Assembly (NCBI GenBank): GCA_951802425.1
Contig: OX637797.1
Coordinates: 1,612,001 to 1,676,000, forward strand
Source of the DNA: Clavaria fumosa
Taxonomy: Eukaryota > Basidiomycota > Agaricomycetes > Agaricales > Clavariaceae
Direction: 5' to 3'
Length of the DNA: 64,000 bases
The notes under the pieces are model-generated. The model ran no database searches, was not told the DNA's origin, and saw only the letters and a list, made by a program, of their open reading frames with translations. The translations under genes and the position numbers were made by a program. Positions 47,427 to 59,656 of this stretch are shown here, in pieces. How positions within the stretch are numbered: the stretch's first letter is position 1; every line of letters starts with the position of its first letter.

Positions 47427-48027
47427 CTATGTATTCACCATGGCTGACTGTGTTCCGGCAACTGCTTTGACAATCTCATCAACTCGGCGTCGGAACCCTT
47501 TCCATTTTGTTCTGCCTACAGAAAGGAATGGCGTCGATGCATCGCTCGTGCCGTCCGCAGTGTCCAGTCTTAGGAAAGGGTTAGATATGGAGGCGTAATA
47601 GGCCATATGTAAAGCCTTGAATATCTGCTCGTAGAAATGCGTCAAAAAAATTGATGTTACGAGGAAATGTATTCGGTGAATAACCATGGTGACGTCCGCA
47701 TCGCGAACGACGGAATCTGACAATGCCAGAGCGAGGACAATTTTCATCTTGAGAGGTGTGATATACCCATAGACGGCCACGTCCTCCATTGCATAGAGGA
47801 GACCTAAATAGCATTCCGCTGATTTCGAATGGGCTGAGGCTGAGATGTGGTCAACAGCAGACACCCGCTGGTACGACAGAGAGCTGACCGCGCTCCTCAA
47901 TGACGTCCAGGCTGGTGTGCGCGATATAATGATATTTCAGCTCATCGTGTCTCGAAAACGTTTGAATGAGAATTGGATAATTCTGGGGCGATATGAATGC
48001 AACGGCGTTGATACGAAGCTTGCTCAT
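47427..48027 (-). CDS. TRAPPC2L / Tca17 (sedlin-like TRAPP subunit)
   Basis: Starts MSKLRINAVAFISPQNYPIL at 48027. It continues HDELKYHYIAHTSLDVIEER, crosses an intron to CYLGLLYAMEDVAVYGYITP and LKMKIVLALALSDSVVRDAD, then a second intron (GTTATT...GAGCAG) to IFKALHMAYYASISNPFLRL. This is the longin/sedlin fold in family order. Tca17/TRAPPC2L stabilises the TRAPP tethering complex in Golgi and endosomal traffic. The C-terminus carries an extra Ser/Thr and Lys/Arg-rich tail after the NPF segment, longer than in animals. Confidence 0.9.
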
Positions 48028-48118
48028 AGCGAGTGGAGGAGTTTCGCGAAGAATGAGCTATGAATGCGGGTTGGACGCCAGATGACAGTAAATATCAGAA
48101 CTCGGTAGATCCTCGTAA

Positions 48119-48204
48119 CCGACCTTAACTCAGTTGGCAGAGTGTGAGACTGTAATTGGATGCTTTATAATCTCAAAGTCGCTAGTTCAAGCCTGGCAGG
48201 TCGG
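48119..48204 (+). tRNA. tRNA-Tyr (anticodon GTA) with a 14-nt intron
   Basis: The acceptor stem CCGACCT/AGGTCGG pairs at all seven positions. The D-stem ACTC/GAGT and the anticodon stem TGAGA/TCTCA pair fully, and the T-stem GCTAG/CTGGC pairs with one G-T wobble. The anticodon GTA is at 48152-48154. The intron (about 48156-48169) follows base 37, as expected for eukaryotic tRNA-Tyr. A pol III terminator TTCTTTTT lies directly downstream. The A and B boxes deviate slightly from consensus, but the compensated stems argue for a functional gene. Confidence 0.9.
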
Positions 48205-48233
48205 ATTCTTTTTCCCCAATATGTATGTACCCA

Positions 48234-49522
48234 CTACGTGACATATTGATACGAGCAAGCAGCGATAGCGGAACATGTCTCTACACTGCTAACGAACCTA
48301 ATTTGAATTGTCAGAGAGGCGTTAGAAGACAGAATTTTCGTTTGATTGCTTACTTTTTTTGCGAGCTCGTATATTCTGCGCTGCCCTGCAAACAAAATCG
48401 CGGCGGTCAACACACTCTGGAAAAGCTTGCTTCCTATGCCTTTATATAGCCCCTCAATCCCCTCTTCTCTGAGTATAGTGACCAGACCGTCCCAAGACGA
48501 TTTGTACTTGAGAGCAGAGGAACTGCCCGCTTGTAATCGACTCTTGACGACGCTGAAGAAGCTTATGAGCAAATAAGACGGAGCTTGCTCTGTATCTTAC
48601 ATGTACGGGTAAGTAATTGAAGTAGCAACTAGAGATTGAATTCAGTCATGCGGAAAGGAATTATGTTTCGGTCAACTTACTGAGCTTCGATAGGGCTCCC
48701 AAAAGGAAGAAATCCCAGTCAGAAAGGATAGCCACGGCTGTCGCAAGGCCAGCAGCTCTCGATTTCGCGGTCCTACGCGATATCAAAATGTTCTTGAACT
48801 GTTCAAAAGCTGTATACTGGAGAACAGGATTGATGACCAAGATTAACGCTGGCCCAATGCCCCGCCAGAAAGCACCAACGCCGTCTTTTGCCAAGACGTG
48901 CAATGCGGTTTCGAGAAACCCAAGTCTCTTGGGAACAGAGTTTGTCTCAGAATTTTTGCCCATGCTGCGAACTGCCTGCGATGTCTGAACCACCCATATC
49001 GGATTCGTGATTACAGATGTCGCAGAGCCTGGGATGAAAATCAATTGTTATGTGCTAAGCGAAGGCGAATGATACGTGCCTGCAATTAACCCAATCAATA
49101 TGGATTCAGGCGTGCTCAAACCTTTGCTGCCCTTCCGAGAGCTCAATATGGCAGCTCTAGAACGCTCGTAGAAGTAATAGTAGACGCTGGGTAAAAGAAA
49201 TTTGAGACTTCCGGTGGAGAGTAGCTTTCTTATCTTACTGACCCATTCGTGAGAGCTATTCCGAGAAGGCTCGAATCAAGACCACTGTACAGACTCCAAA
49301 AGCCCTCCCGTTTTACCACGTCAATGACCACTTTGTGAAATGGCTACCGAGCGACGCCATCGCACTTAATTGTGGGGAAGATACTGTGGAGACGCATACC
49401 TTTGATTCTTTCTTTGTCTCGACAGCAGCTCTCGTTGACAAGAAAATAAGCGGGTAAGTTGCAGTCATGGCCACGATGCCTCCTGCAGCACCGGCAACTG
49501 CATGAATCGCAGAGTCGCTCAT
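48234..49522 (-). CDS. Peroxisomal ATP/adenine-nucleotide carrier (PMP47/Ant1 type)
   Basis: Mitochondrial-carrier-family protein in several exons. It starts MSDSAIHAVAGAAGGIVAMTATYPLIFLSTRAAVETKKES, where the first carrier signature (PLIFLSTR for PxD/ExxR) is the variant typical of PMP47. The second repeat has TNPIWVVQT, and the third has VVKSRLQ...GLYKGIGSKLFQSVLTAAILFAGQ. PMP47/Ant1 exchanges ATP for AMP across the peroxisomal membrane to support fatty-acid activation. The C-terminal exon after ELAKK may end with a short spliced tail at 48234. Confidence 0.88.
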
Positions 49523-49762
49523 ATTGTTCGCCAGAGAACTTGGACGATTAGGAGCTGGAGTCGAAGGTAGCGACGGTACTCTAAACCGGAGGCGTTTATA
49601 TATAAATTCGATGCCGAGTTAAGTGCATGATTTCGTGCAACGTCCGACTCCGGTGACCTCCCGGCAAAAGGGCAGGAGGAATCACGTGATTTGAGCCAGT
49701 CGCGGCGGTAACGCTTCAGCACCACATTGCACGCCACAGCTCGATGTCTATGCAGCAAGACG

Positions 49763-52700
49763 CTAGGAAGTTGGCTTATTACTACCATGCAACTCCTTCA
49801 GAAGTTTCTTTAGCTTGTTCACGTCTTGCCAAAAGGCAGTATCGCCCTCAATTCCTGTAGAATTGCCATCGTCTTGTTTTAACCAAATAGTGAGTTGGTT
49901 GATGATAGATGCAGCCTTTAGTCTGAAGTGTGTTCGTATGACGTCTTGAAAGGGTTCTGGAGGTTCTTCCAAGTTCTGCAACATCTAGAACGAAAATCAA
50001 AGACTATACGCATGTAACACAAAATCTACGTGCCGCGATTTTGACCACCATCCGTCTGACGTTTGCAGAATCTTCCACTCATACTAAGCGCCAGACCATA
50101 ACAGATTAAGACAACTTACAGGCCTGTGACTGCGGCGTTCCTGTACCGCTGGAAGAGAAAGCGGGTTCATTGAGGTATGGCTCGTCACACAGGATCATCG
50201 ATTGGATGGACACAAGGACCTAAATGCTCGAGGATGAGAAGTGTTTGCTCGTTTGAGCATGCACCCACCTGAAGCAAGGTTGATTTGCCTGAAATCCAAC
50301 CAGGGCCCGCCCATGTCCCAAGCAGTGACAAGCACACTTTGCCATCCTGTTTGCAGGTGAATTGCAAGTAAGCCAGTCTAGAGGAAAGCATCGCACTGGG
50401 TACAGATTCGGGTTGAACCGATATTTCCCTCCGTCCGTCTATATCCCACCACACATTAGTTTCACTATGATCTGAACGATGCCGAAGCTTACCGTCATGT
50501 ACTTGACACAAGGGGGAGCGTAGTTGTAGTTGGGGCCGAGGAAAATATCAAACAAGTAGCTGGATGGACTGTAAATCCTTTGAATACCGTACGGCATGCA
50601 GAACGTACCATCCATTGTGATAGCTAAGGGAGAAGAGTCAGGGACCGTGGGGTTAACGCTTCAACCCTATCACTTACGGGGTGCCTGCTGGTCCCGTGAT
50701 GAGTGCTTTAATGACATCGACACGACTCTCATCAACCCGCAAGAAGATTGAAGACTCCCAAGCAACCGGCAAATTGGTGGTGAGGATAGCCAACTGGTCA
50801 GGAGCGTGAGGTGAATGATGTGACGAGGAAGGGGAAGCGAACCTCCTTCGCAATGGCTAGAGATCGCTTTGGAACATCTGAATTCGCTAACAGCCGAGCC
50901 TGCTGGTCAAAGGAGAATTTGTAATGGAGTGTTTCATCGATGTTGTTTTTCCCTAGTGGTATTGTGAGATCGCAATACTCAAATCTGACCCTTGTGGCCC
51001 AGTTCACATAAGCTTCGCGAGCGGAGGCTTCATTCGCACCCGGGTCCACCGGAGGGTCGAAAATGGACGAGGATTGAATCCTTGGGAGAGACTTATGTAG
51101 TTGCTCCACAAATGCATCCCCCTTCGTCTCACGTAAAGACCGATCTATAGCCTTCGCAGTCGCGACAATTCGTTGACAGAAGCTGCGAAGCCTCTCGCGC
51201 TCATCAGTTACGGCCGACGCGGTTTCTTTCGCCTTTCCTTTGGTGTCATCGTTCATCCTCTTCTGCTCTTCCGTCATCTCTTCGGACTCATATTCTGTGA
51301 GTCCAATAGTATCGAGGCCTTTCAAGGCGGCCTGAGCCTGGATAACGATTGCCTCAAGCAGTTCCCTAGGGCCCGAGCTGCCTTCGTAGACGAGGGCGCG
51401 TTCCCATGTTGCTCTACCACTGTCCGCTGAGACCCTCACAGCGATCGTTCTGACAGAGACTGCAATCATGCACGGCATCGCCATCATGCTGGCGAGCGCC
51501 TCATGATTTGAAATTGTCTGATGACCATAACTAGTCAACGGTTATCAAAGCCTCGGTGAGGGCTTGACGGACCTCTAGCCATTCCAAAAGCTCTTCATAC
51601 AATGCGGCGCGATCCGACATGTCTGTCAACGAATCATTTCTCAAAAGAGAACTGCATACAGTGTTGAATCGCCTTCGAAGATGGGCCAGTGTAGTTGGAT
51701 GTACCAGAAAATCGCTAGTCTGGCCACCACCTTGTCTGTAGATCGAAGGCAAGAAATTGCGCAAATCGGCGAGAAGTGCGCAGATATTTTCGTCCCTGAC
51801 ACGCTGGACTGCCAAAGCTTCCGATAACTCCGTTTTCTAACAAAGGTAAAAGGGCACGAGCAGAGTTCATGAGAAAGGCAACTCACATATTCATTGTTCG
51901 CATATTCCTGGTAATCACCTGCGTAACCAACACCGCCTTTCGTCTTCTTCCCCGCACCTGTATGCTTTTTTCCCTTGCCATCATCCTTGCTTGTGGATTG
52001 TTCCTTAGCCGCAGCCCCTAGTTTCCGTTTCTTGGACCATCCATTATTCTTGTCTACCGTAGGTAGACGATTAGTATCGGCATAGACTTCTTCAAGCATA
52101 GAGAGCCCAACACCCAGTATGACACCCTGTAAACTGGGACAATGAAACAGCAGATCTGTGCCCGTAAAGCTAGACGTAGCTTTACTTGCTGAGATAGAAT
52201 CACCACACGCGAGACAGAATGTGATGTCACATTGTGGGCATCTCTGGGGAATGATCGATCGCAGATGCTCGATGTATGTAGAGAACATGGGCTGGCGACC
52301 AGATGAAATAACGGTGATAGACAATACGAATGCGGACTCACAAAAATCGCAAAAAATAAGCCTTTGCTGTACGGAACGCTGTGACCGCATTTGTTAGGAC
52401 ATACGCATTCACCTTCGGTAAGCTGGGAGTAGAGCGAGAACAAATAGCCTTGCTCGCGACCTTGCGGGCATCCTTTCATCCATTGTCCTTGACCCATCAC
52501 CTTGACAGGCTCAGTAGATGCGTGAATTTTCACAGACTCCGGTTCCTCTTCAACCTCGATAACTTCTTCACGAGAGTGCTTGGAGAAAGAGATGCCTGAT
52601 TGGCCAAGTCAGACTGCAGCAGCGCAGGGAAGGGAAATTTTAACCTGCATAAGGATCCGCCTGAGTGGCAGATCTGTTCGGCTCGAAGTTGAATCCGCCA

Positions 52701-53142
52701 TCAGAGTCATAATCTGCATAATCTGCACAATCTGCAAATCCACCCAGTTGTGCAACGTGAATCAAGACGTCAATCGGTGAATTTGGAGAATAGCACTCAC
52801 CTTCGTCGTCGTCTTCTAGCGCCCCAATTTCGTCTCCATCTTCGAAGATCTTTCGCATTGTGTTAGTTGAGACTTGATACAAGCCATGGGCGGGCACGTA
52901 CTGCCATTTCGGCGGTAGGGAGTCCGTGTGACGTCGTCTCAACATCCTCATCCTCGTCGCATACGTTGTCAAATTCACCACCAAAAATTCCTTCCGCGGC
53001 TTGCATAACATCATTCTTGTACTGATCGAGGGCCGCTCTCGCCTGCGCGACGGACGCGCCCTGATTTATTGGGTCAGGATGTTTAAAGAACTTGGAAAGA
53101 TAGTCCTACCATTTCGACTAACTGTTGAATTGTCTTCTCCAT
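49763..53142 (-). CDS. Multidomain ubiquitin protein: UBA, Cys-rich zinc region, BIRC6-class E2
   Basis: Many small exons. The start MEKTIQQLVEM at 53142 is spliced (49-nt intron) to GASVAQARAALDQYKNDVMQ AAEGIF, together a UBA domain. An acidic stretch follows, then a Cys/His cluster (WMKGCPQGREQG, CVCPNKCGHSV, RCPQCDITFCLACGDS) resembling the IBR/RING2 zinc sites of RBR ligases. A Lys-rich linker and a helical region come next. The C-terminal UBC fold contains SSIFDPPVDPG, FEYCDLTIP, HYKFSF, LPVAWESSIFLRVDESRVDV, LITGPAGTP, FDIFLGPNYNYAPP, FNPNLY and the catalytic DGKVCLSLLGTW. The last matches BIRC6/UBE2O-type large E2s, with cysteine present. The stop is at 49763. The product probably acts as a combined E2/E3 ubiquitin enzyme. 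The zinc-region call is by spacing only. Confidence 0.85.
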
Positions 53143-53484
53143 CTCTCAAACATGTGTCAGTGGTGAAGGACTGAAGAAACGCATGTGCTGCTGCTTTGTA
53201 GGCCAAGCTCCCCGATCACAACCCTTGAATAACGTAATATACTCCTGAATTCGGGAGCCAACAAACTTGCAATTCAGGGAATTCAAGAGTATAAAACGGT
53301 AGACAGCTACGTGCAAAATGTAGAAGAGAGTAAAAGCACAAAGAACAACAGGTTATCAGAGAAACGAGTGGTAGTCAACTCCAGTTGAAAGGATCCCATG
53401 TACAGTATATACCAGGACAAAAAGAGCGGAGGATCAATAAATAAGAATACACCTCGCCTCAAAGTACCTCTGCCATCAGGTGCG
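53143..53484. other. Intergenic between two minus-strand genes
   Basis: About 340 bp holding the E2-fusion promoter and the OPY2 3' end. A near-palindrome CTCCTGAATTCGGGAG lies around 53240-53256. Nothing else seen. Confidence 0.4.
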
Positions 53485-55464
53485 TCAATCCATAGCCGCA
53501 CTGAAGCTGGTGCCACTGCTGGCACCACTTTCGTGGTCGAAGGACAACGGGTATGATGCAAGGTCCTTGGTGATGGCAAGCGTGTCTAGGCTGGCGCGCT
53601 GTCGACCAGAGAACGAAGAGGATGCAGTCGGTGAGGGTGAGGTTCCGTCCATCTCAGGGCTAATGGAATCCATCTGGAACGGAAAAGAGCCTAGGCCGCT
53701 TGAGACGGTTGATAATTGTGATCCCGTCGACAGACCCAGCACACGCCTGCCCATGGGCTTTAACGGAAAGGAATCAGCTGTCTGCGGCTCGGAGTAAGAC
53801 GTATGTAACTCTGGCGACGATGCACTGGCAAATCTCGTCTGGGAAGGAGAAACGGGTGGGGAACGTATCGGCCTGTCAGATATCGGGGAAGGTGGGACAA
53901 AAGGGAATGACTCCAGAATCGAATCTGCACGCGTAGAAGTAGCGGAGACGACGGAGGAGCCAGAAATCCTTTTCTTGGGAACTGATGCGTGGCTCATCCT
54001 CTGCGCCTGCGCTTGTGCTAGCGCCTGCTGCTGCTGCTGCTCCAACGCGCCGAGACCATGGTCTGTGGATGGCGAGACAAGTTTCCCCATCGCAGTTCGG
54101 TAAGGAGGAGAGGGAGTTTGACCCGCACTCGTAGGCCCGACGAAAACACGTTTCGCGCTGCCAATGTCTGCAATGATAGTGCCGGCTTGAGTATCCAAAC
54201 TTGTAGGACGGCTAGCTCCTGGTTCTTTCCCCGGTAGACTAGAATCTCGGGCTATACCTGCGGTGGAGCGTCCGCCAAACGTAGCGACCGAAGCAGGCGA
54301 GCCAGAACGAGGTGAATGTTCGTCACTGAACGGGTTGCCTGGAACCGGTAATTCATGCCCTTCCTCGTGCCCTCGTGCGATATCACTAGGCCCAAAGGCC
54401 TGCGAGGCCAAAGGTGAGCGGACGACAGGCTTCGAGGTAGAGGGGGATGACTTCAACCCATGGAATCCATTCGGGTTCATAAACGTAGGGCCAGGAGTCT
54501 GTATAACTTCTGCCTTGACAACTCCGACCACCTGTCTCACCGCGGCGCTGTTTGGGGTGACGATTGTCGGCGCCTCCTTGAGGAATTCACTAGCATAGCT
54601 TGCATTCGTCATGTATGACATTCTGGAAGACGCAACGGAGAAGCCAGAGCGGGTGGAGGGAGCGCCAGCTTTCAGGGAATCTCGGGAAACATTGACGTGT
54701 TCTAAATTGAGATTCAACTCGGGAGTACGAAGTGGTCGAGCTGGGCCTTGGTCAGAGGATGAAGCGTCTGATCGTGCAGTCTCAGGAGAAACAAAAGCGA
54801 TGGGGATGACATTCGTGCCTTCCGTAACCGCAGTCTGTATGGATTGTTGATCGTCGAAGGGGTTTGGGTGAGTGGTGCGGGTTTTCTCAGAATGTTGAGA
54901 GCCGGATGGACGATGCCTATAAACCACTGTAGTTGTGAGAGGATCCCCGGGATCATGAGGCGTTTCGGAAACTGGCTGTGCACTGGCAGGGGGTTGGATT
55001 GCGCTCTGAGCGAGTGTGGATTGAGCGCTCGGGGTAGTAGTCGGAGTGTTCGGATCAGGTCTACTCAAAACATCGATTGCAGAAGCAGGAGTATCCTTCT
55101 CAGGTGTTGGCTCCTGCGGCTTGATGGCACGCCGAGAGCGATACCACAGTAAGGACCCAACGACGACCGCAACGAGAAACAAGCCGCCAACGATTGCGCC
55201 TGCCAATGCGCCTGGGGTTATCCCGCCCTGGCGCTGAGGACCTCCAATGCTATTCGTGCCTTTGGGAACGCATCTGAAATCGGCACAGCGATCACAATCC
55301 CTAGTCGAAGAAAATGAGCTTGGTATTCAGGACATAAAAAATAGCTGTAGGGACCTGTTGATAAGGAAACACTCTTGATCCGACGAACAGACGCAAGCTG
55401 GTGGCGTTGGAGGACACTGCTTGCAAGTTTGCTGACGGGGATATAGAAGAAGGTCGAGATGCAT
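53485..55464 (-). CDS. OPY2: Opy2-like membrane anchor
   Basis: Starts at ATG 55464 with a short N-terminus lacking a signal peptide. A Cys-rich ectodomain follows (TCKQCPPTPPACVCSSDQEC...INRDCDRCADFRCVP), matching the Opy2 N-terminal domain pattern, joined across an intron of about 65 bp (GTCCCT...GACTAG). After GGITPGALAGAIVGG comes one transmembrane helix (FLVAVVVGSLLWYRSRR), then a cytosolic tail of about 550 residues rich in Ser, Pro and Thr. Opy2 anchors Ste50 at the membrane in the HOG osmosensing and filamentation MAPK pathways. The tail has several short conserved-looking blocks (for example VVGVVKAEVIQTPGPTFMNP and the AKRVFVGPTSAGQTPSPPYR region) that could bind partners. Divergent from CAF16 by 228 bp. 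Confidence 0.85.
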
Positions 55465-55692
55465 GGTAGAGTGTGTTTTTTGTCAAGAAAGGAGCGTAAG
55501 TTGAGTTAGACTTGAGAGGACGCAGCGAGCGACGTCGAAAACGTCGATGCTGATCGATGATGGTGGGTAAGTCGTTGCGGGCGCTGAATGGGACTACTCC
55601 CACACTGTCCACACGGCTGATGTTGGCTGTCAAACGACCTTGTCCCACGCACGACTTCATCACCCTCTTTTTCAACTAGACCTAGGCCGGAA

Positions 55693-56828
55693 ATGGGGTT
55701 AACAGACTGGGCCATAACAGTCTGTAACCTGACGTTCGCTCATGAGCCCGTTTCACCCCCTGCTCTTGTTAATTTACACTTCAAACTGCCGCGAGGCTCA
55801 AGGACGATCCTGATTGGCGCCAATGGCGCAGGGAAATCCACTCTGTTGCAGCTTCTTGCCGGCAAACGACTCATCACATCACCGGGAGCAGATGTTCGTG
55901 TTCTAGGAAAAGATGTGTTTCGCGACTCTCCTCGTGGTGTGACATTCTTGGGCACGGAGTGGTGAGGACCCCTCGGTACTCTTTCTAGTGAAGCAGTCTA
56001 CACGCAGTCTACACGCTCGCAGGGCAATGAATCCTGTTGTGAGGGGGGATATATGCGTGGCTGATTTTCTGAACTCAGTGGGAGGTTACCGTCACAAAAA
56101 GCGCAGGGACGAGCTCTTAGATATTCTAGATGTGGATCTGGACTGGCACATGCACGCAATCTCGGACGGAGAGCGCCGTAGGGTTCAACTGTGCATGGGC
56201 TTGATGTCACCTTGGGATGTTCTTCTCCTAGACGAGGTACGTCCGAGCGCCATTGAGATAATAATATTGGTTGGTTTTATAATTCTCTTGCAACAATTTA
56301 GCTTACCGTGGACTTGGATGTACTCGTGCGCTATGATCTATTGCAATTCCTCAAAAATGAGAGTCTACGTCGAGGAGCAACGATATTATGTATGATCACC
56401 TGCACCCACTGTCGGCTTGAACCTGTCCCTGAGACGAGAATCAGATGCGACGCATGTATTCGAGGGACTTGACGATTTCTCGACTCATGTTGCCCACATA
56501 CGAGACGGCGGCTTTATCACCCCACCGACACCGTTGTCAGAATTGGAGTGTTATGCAACCGCTCACTCTTTGTACAGCATTGCCCTCCAGTGGTTGAAGG
56601 AGGATCGCGACCATAGGCGTGCGATGGAGCTGCAAGGCAGAATGAAATTGCGTGGCGCGAGGCGAAATGAAGTATTGTTCTTCGCTCCCGTTCATATTCT
56701 GACGCTGAGGATGTACCAGGTTGTCCCTTCTGATTCAGAAACTTTCTATAAAAAGTATGTTATATTCAATCCTCTCTGACCTAGATGATGCTGATGTCTT
56801 GCTTGTTAGGTATGACTATAGTCATTGA
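55693..56828 (+). CDS. CAF16: Caf16-type soluble ABC ATPase
   Basis: A single nucleotide-binding domain and no membrane segments. Walker A is GANGAGKST, the signature is [11 protein letters not shown] (Caf16-type SDG in place of SGG) and Walker B is DVLLLDE. The exons also encode [49 protein letters not shown] and a C-terminal [18 protein letters not shown] helix. The last exon adds YDYSH, with the stop at 56826-56828. Yeast Caf16 is linked to the CCR4-NOT complex and transcription. Start at ATG 55693. Confidence 0.9.
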
Positions 56829-57125
56829 TACATGCGAGGGTCTATGTGATGGAATATGGCTGCATTCGGAGTGCTGAATATCTTTGAAACCAGGACGTCC
56901 AGTACAAAGTCAGCCATTCAAATGACGCACCCAAAAGTCATGGTGTTAGATACGTCGCGCATCACCTACGATTTCCGGGTATGCAGGCTCTTACGGTGTA
57001 GAGGTTGGGTAGACAAGCAGTTGTAATAAGCAGTGGACATGTCAAATACTACCGTAACGATGGTACAATCATCTGTGGCAGTGTCGCCCTTGGCCTAAAA
57101 CAAACCAACAAATCTCTGCTGCGTC
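56829..57125. other. Intergenic, promoter of the Air1-like gene
   Basis: About 300 bp between tandem plus-strand genes. No feature recognised. Confidence 0.4.
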
Positions 57126-59087
57126 ATGGCGGCCCAAATCATTGACCTCACTCGCTCACCAGAACCAGTTACTATCACCATTGACTCGGATGTCGAAACG
57201 CCTGCCAGAAGCGTTGCCACTCACTCCCAGCGCAGCCGTCGGCCTAGGCGAGCCCAAACTGCCTCAGCACACCGTTCTCCGCAAGGCTCTAGGGCACATT
57301 CGAGGGAGAAGGCACCCCCTGCTGATCCAAGAGAGCAGGAAAATGGGCATTTAGCAGAGGGATTCCGGAACTCGAAAGGTCAGCGCATCACGCCGCTGTC
57401 GTAGTATTCTTGTTGGTTCCTTACTCGTCTCCCAAGAACTGGGCAGTACTCTCCCAACAACCTCTCCATCACAACGGCACCACTATAGGCTTAGCTCGCC
57501 AAAACACGATTCAGATCTTTTCTTTATTGACGTGACATGCTCTGAGATTGTCACTGTTGAAAAGGACCACGAAGCATCTTCACTCCTACTCCCACCACAC
57601 GTATATGTTGGAGATGGAGACGAAGACGACAACGTACAGTTAGAAGAGCCCAGAATCACGCCGGATCCACAAGCCGACAACTACATCGAGTACTTGGACT
57701 TCGACGACCACAGAGCAATTATTATTATTTCCATCCTGATCAAGCACGTGCTGACTCGTCGCTCAGGCAGCTGGAACGACGCGATACTTTGACGCAGATC
57801 AGGAAGAGAACAAGCAAAAAAGAACCGTTTGCAAAAATTGTGGTGACAACCACTTGACTTACCAATGCACAGTGCGAATAGTCTGTGTGTTCTGCCTTGA
57901 GAACGTCGTTGCGCTTTCTGACTGTGTCGCTGTAGTGTCTTACGTGCGGTGCGAGGGACGAACATTCTACTCGTGGCTGCCCTATTAGTAAGACCTGTTT
58001 TCGTTGCGGGATGAAAGGGCACATCAGTTCGGTAGGCTGCAACTGTTCACCTTATAATTCATGGGATAGAACCCCGAAATCAGAACTGCCCCAACTATTA
58101 TCCTCAAACGGACTCGTACAATGCATGCGACAGATGCGGTTCTGATATTCACAAGAGTAATGTTCGTTCACGCGATCCTTCTCCCAAACCACCAGCTCAC
58201 ATCTTTTTCAGGAATGCCCGACTTTATGGCGGATGTACGAATACGTCGCGCAAGATGAGCGGGACTTCATCCTGAAGACTCGTCGAAGCAAGAGCATGCT
58301 TGCCATCGGAGCCGGTGGTGAAGGATATATCGCTGAAGATTTATGGTGCTATAATTGCGGAGAATGTGGACACTGGGGTGATGTGAGTGTATTATGGTTC
58401 CCCGACATAGACACTGCGCATGAACTTAGATTTGGCTAGGATTGTCGTGAAGAACGTGTAGCCGATCAGCCTCTAGGAACATCAGCATTCGGCTCTTATA
58501 ACGTGATGTCAGGGCCTTTCTACGACCCTGCGGAACGCGCGGCTTCACCGCCAGTACCATCTAGACCGCCGCGTGACTGGGAGAGAGGTGAGAATGGGAT
58601 ACCGACCAACGTTGGAATGCAGGGCAGAAAGAAAGCAAGAGAGAAACTACAGCGGCAAGCAGAACTACTTGAAGACGAGGAAGACGACTGGTTCGAGAAA
58701 CCCAGATACCCTCGTCGGGCTCGCACACCCACTGGACCTGCCCTTCAGAGACCTGGAAATAGCCGTTTTGACGACCGCCCACTCCGCCATCACATACCCC
58801 CACCCCGTCGCCAACAGCAAAATCATTCGAGACCGGCACTTCTAGATCGTATAGAATTTAGAGATATCCCTCAAGCGCACCCTGATTACGCTGGATCCCA
58901 TGCATCAAGCTCTCGTCGATATCGTGGCAGTGGCCACTCGCACAGTCGTCGAGACCAGGATAGTAGTCGGAGACATGACAGCAGAGCGAGACCTAGTCGG
59001 AGGGATGAAGATGGATACGTGCACAGTCGTCGTGCCGATCCTGGTCCCCGTTACACAGGAGGTTATACTAAAGACTATTCCTACTAG
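57126..59087 (+). CDS. Air1/ZCCHC7-like zinc-knuckle protein (TRAMP subunit)
   Basis: Starts MAAQIIDLTRSPEPVTITID, whose IIDLT resembles a SUMO-interacting motif. A basic region follows. Five CCHC knuckles spread over several exons: CKNCGDNHLTYQC, CLTCGARDEHSTRGC, CFRCGMKGHISSNC, CDRCGSDIHKSNEC and CYNCGECGHWGDDC. Five knuckles with a conserved W-R-Y spacer (TLWRMYEYV) is the Air1/Air2 arrangement. The C-terminal part is a long Arg/Ser/Pro-rich tail. Air proteins bridge the poly(A) polymerase Trf4/5 and helicase Mtr4 in the TRAMP complex that tags nuclear RNAs for exosome decay. Confidence 0.88.
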
Positions 59088-59656
59088 CGACAGGATCCTA
59101 ACATTGTAAGCACTTGGCCCCCACTGGACATGAATCTCCATGCTATTCAATTCTAGCTATTCGTCAATTATGTCTTGAGGAATATCCTTCGATTTCAGTT
59201 TATCTCAAAAAGTGACCGAGATGTCATTGCGAAGCGGTAACAGGTAAGGCGCACTGCTTCAATAGGTCTCCAGTGAAATGCTTGAAGGGAGCTAGACTGC
59301 CACATGTTTGATTGGTCAAGAGGATATCGACTGAACAAAATCCTCCAGGTTGACTGTCGTGGCTTGGACGTCTATTAGAGAAGTGCTTATGACACTCCAT
59401 GAGAGCTTTATATTTGGGTGGGGCTATGAGGCTAAAGAGTGAACCTGGAGACAATCATAAGTAGCTATTAGATGGCATCAGGTCACTCTTGACAGCTGCC
59501 TCTCCAAGTTCGCTTGCAAATCAAGAATCAAGTACGGGCGATTTAGCCATGAGCGCGGTCCTTAGTAAAACAGCTTGAAGAACTTGTAGATCGTGGGAGG
59601 TGATACCAGTGACTAAGAACTAGTGACTGATCATAGAGCACGCGCACAAACACTGT
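59088..59656. other. Intergenic, nothing recognised
   Basis: About 570 bp between the Air1-like stop and the AKTIP-like start. Minus-strand open frames here (about 59224-59454) show no family signature. Confidence 0.4.

Noticed and set aside
48119..48204. Idea that the tRNA-Tyr is a pseudogene because its A and B boxes deviate
   Set aside because: All stems pair, including a compensated D-stem, the intron sits at the canonical site and a pol III terminator follows.
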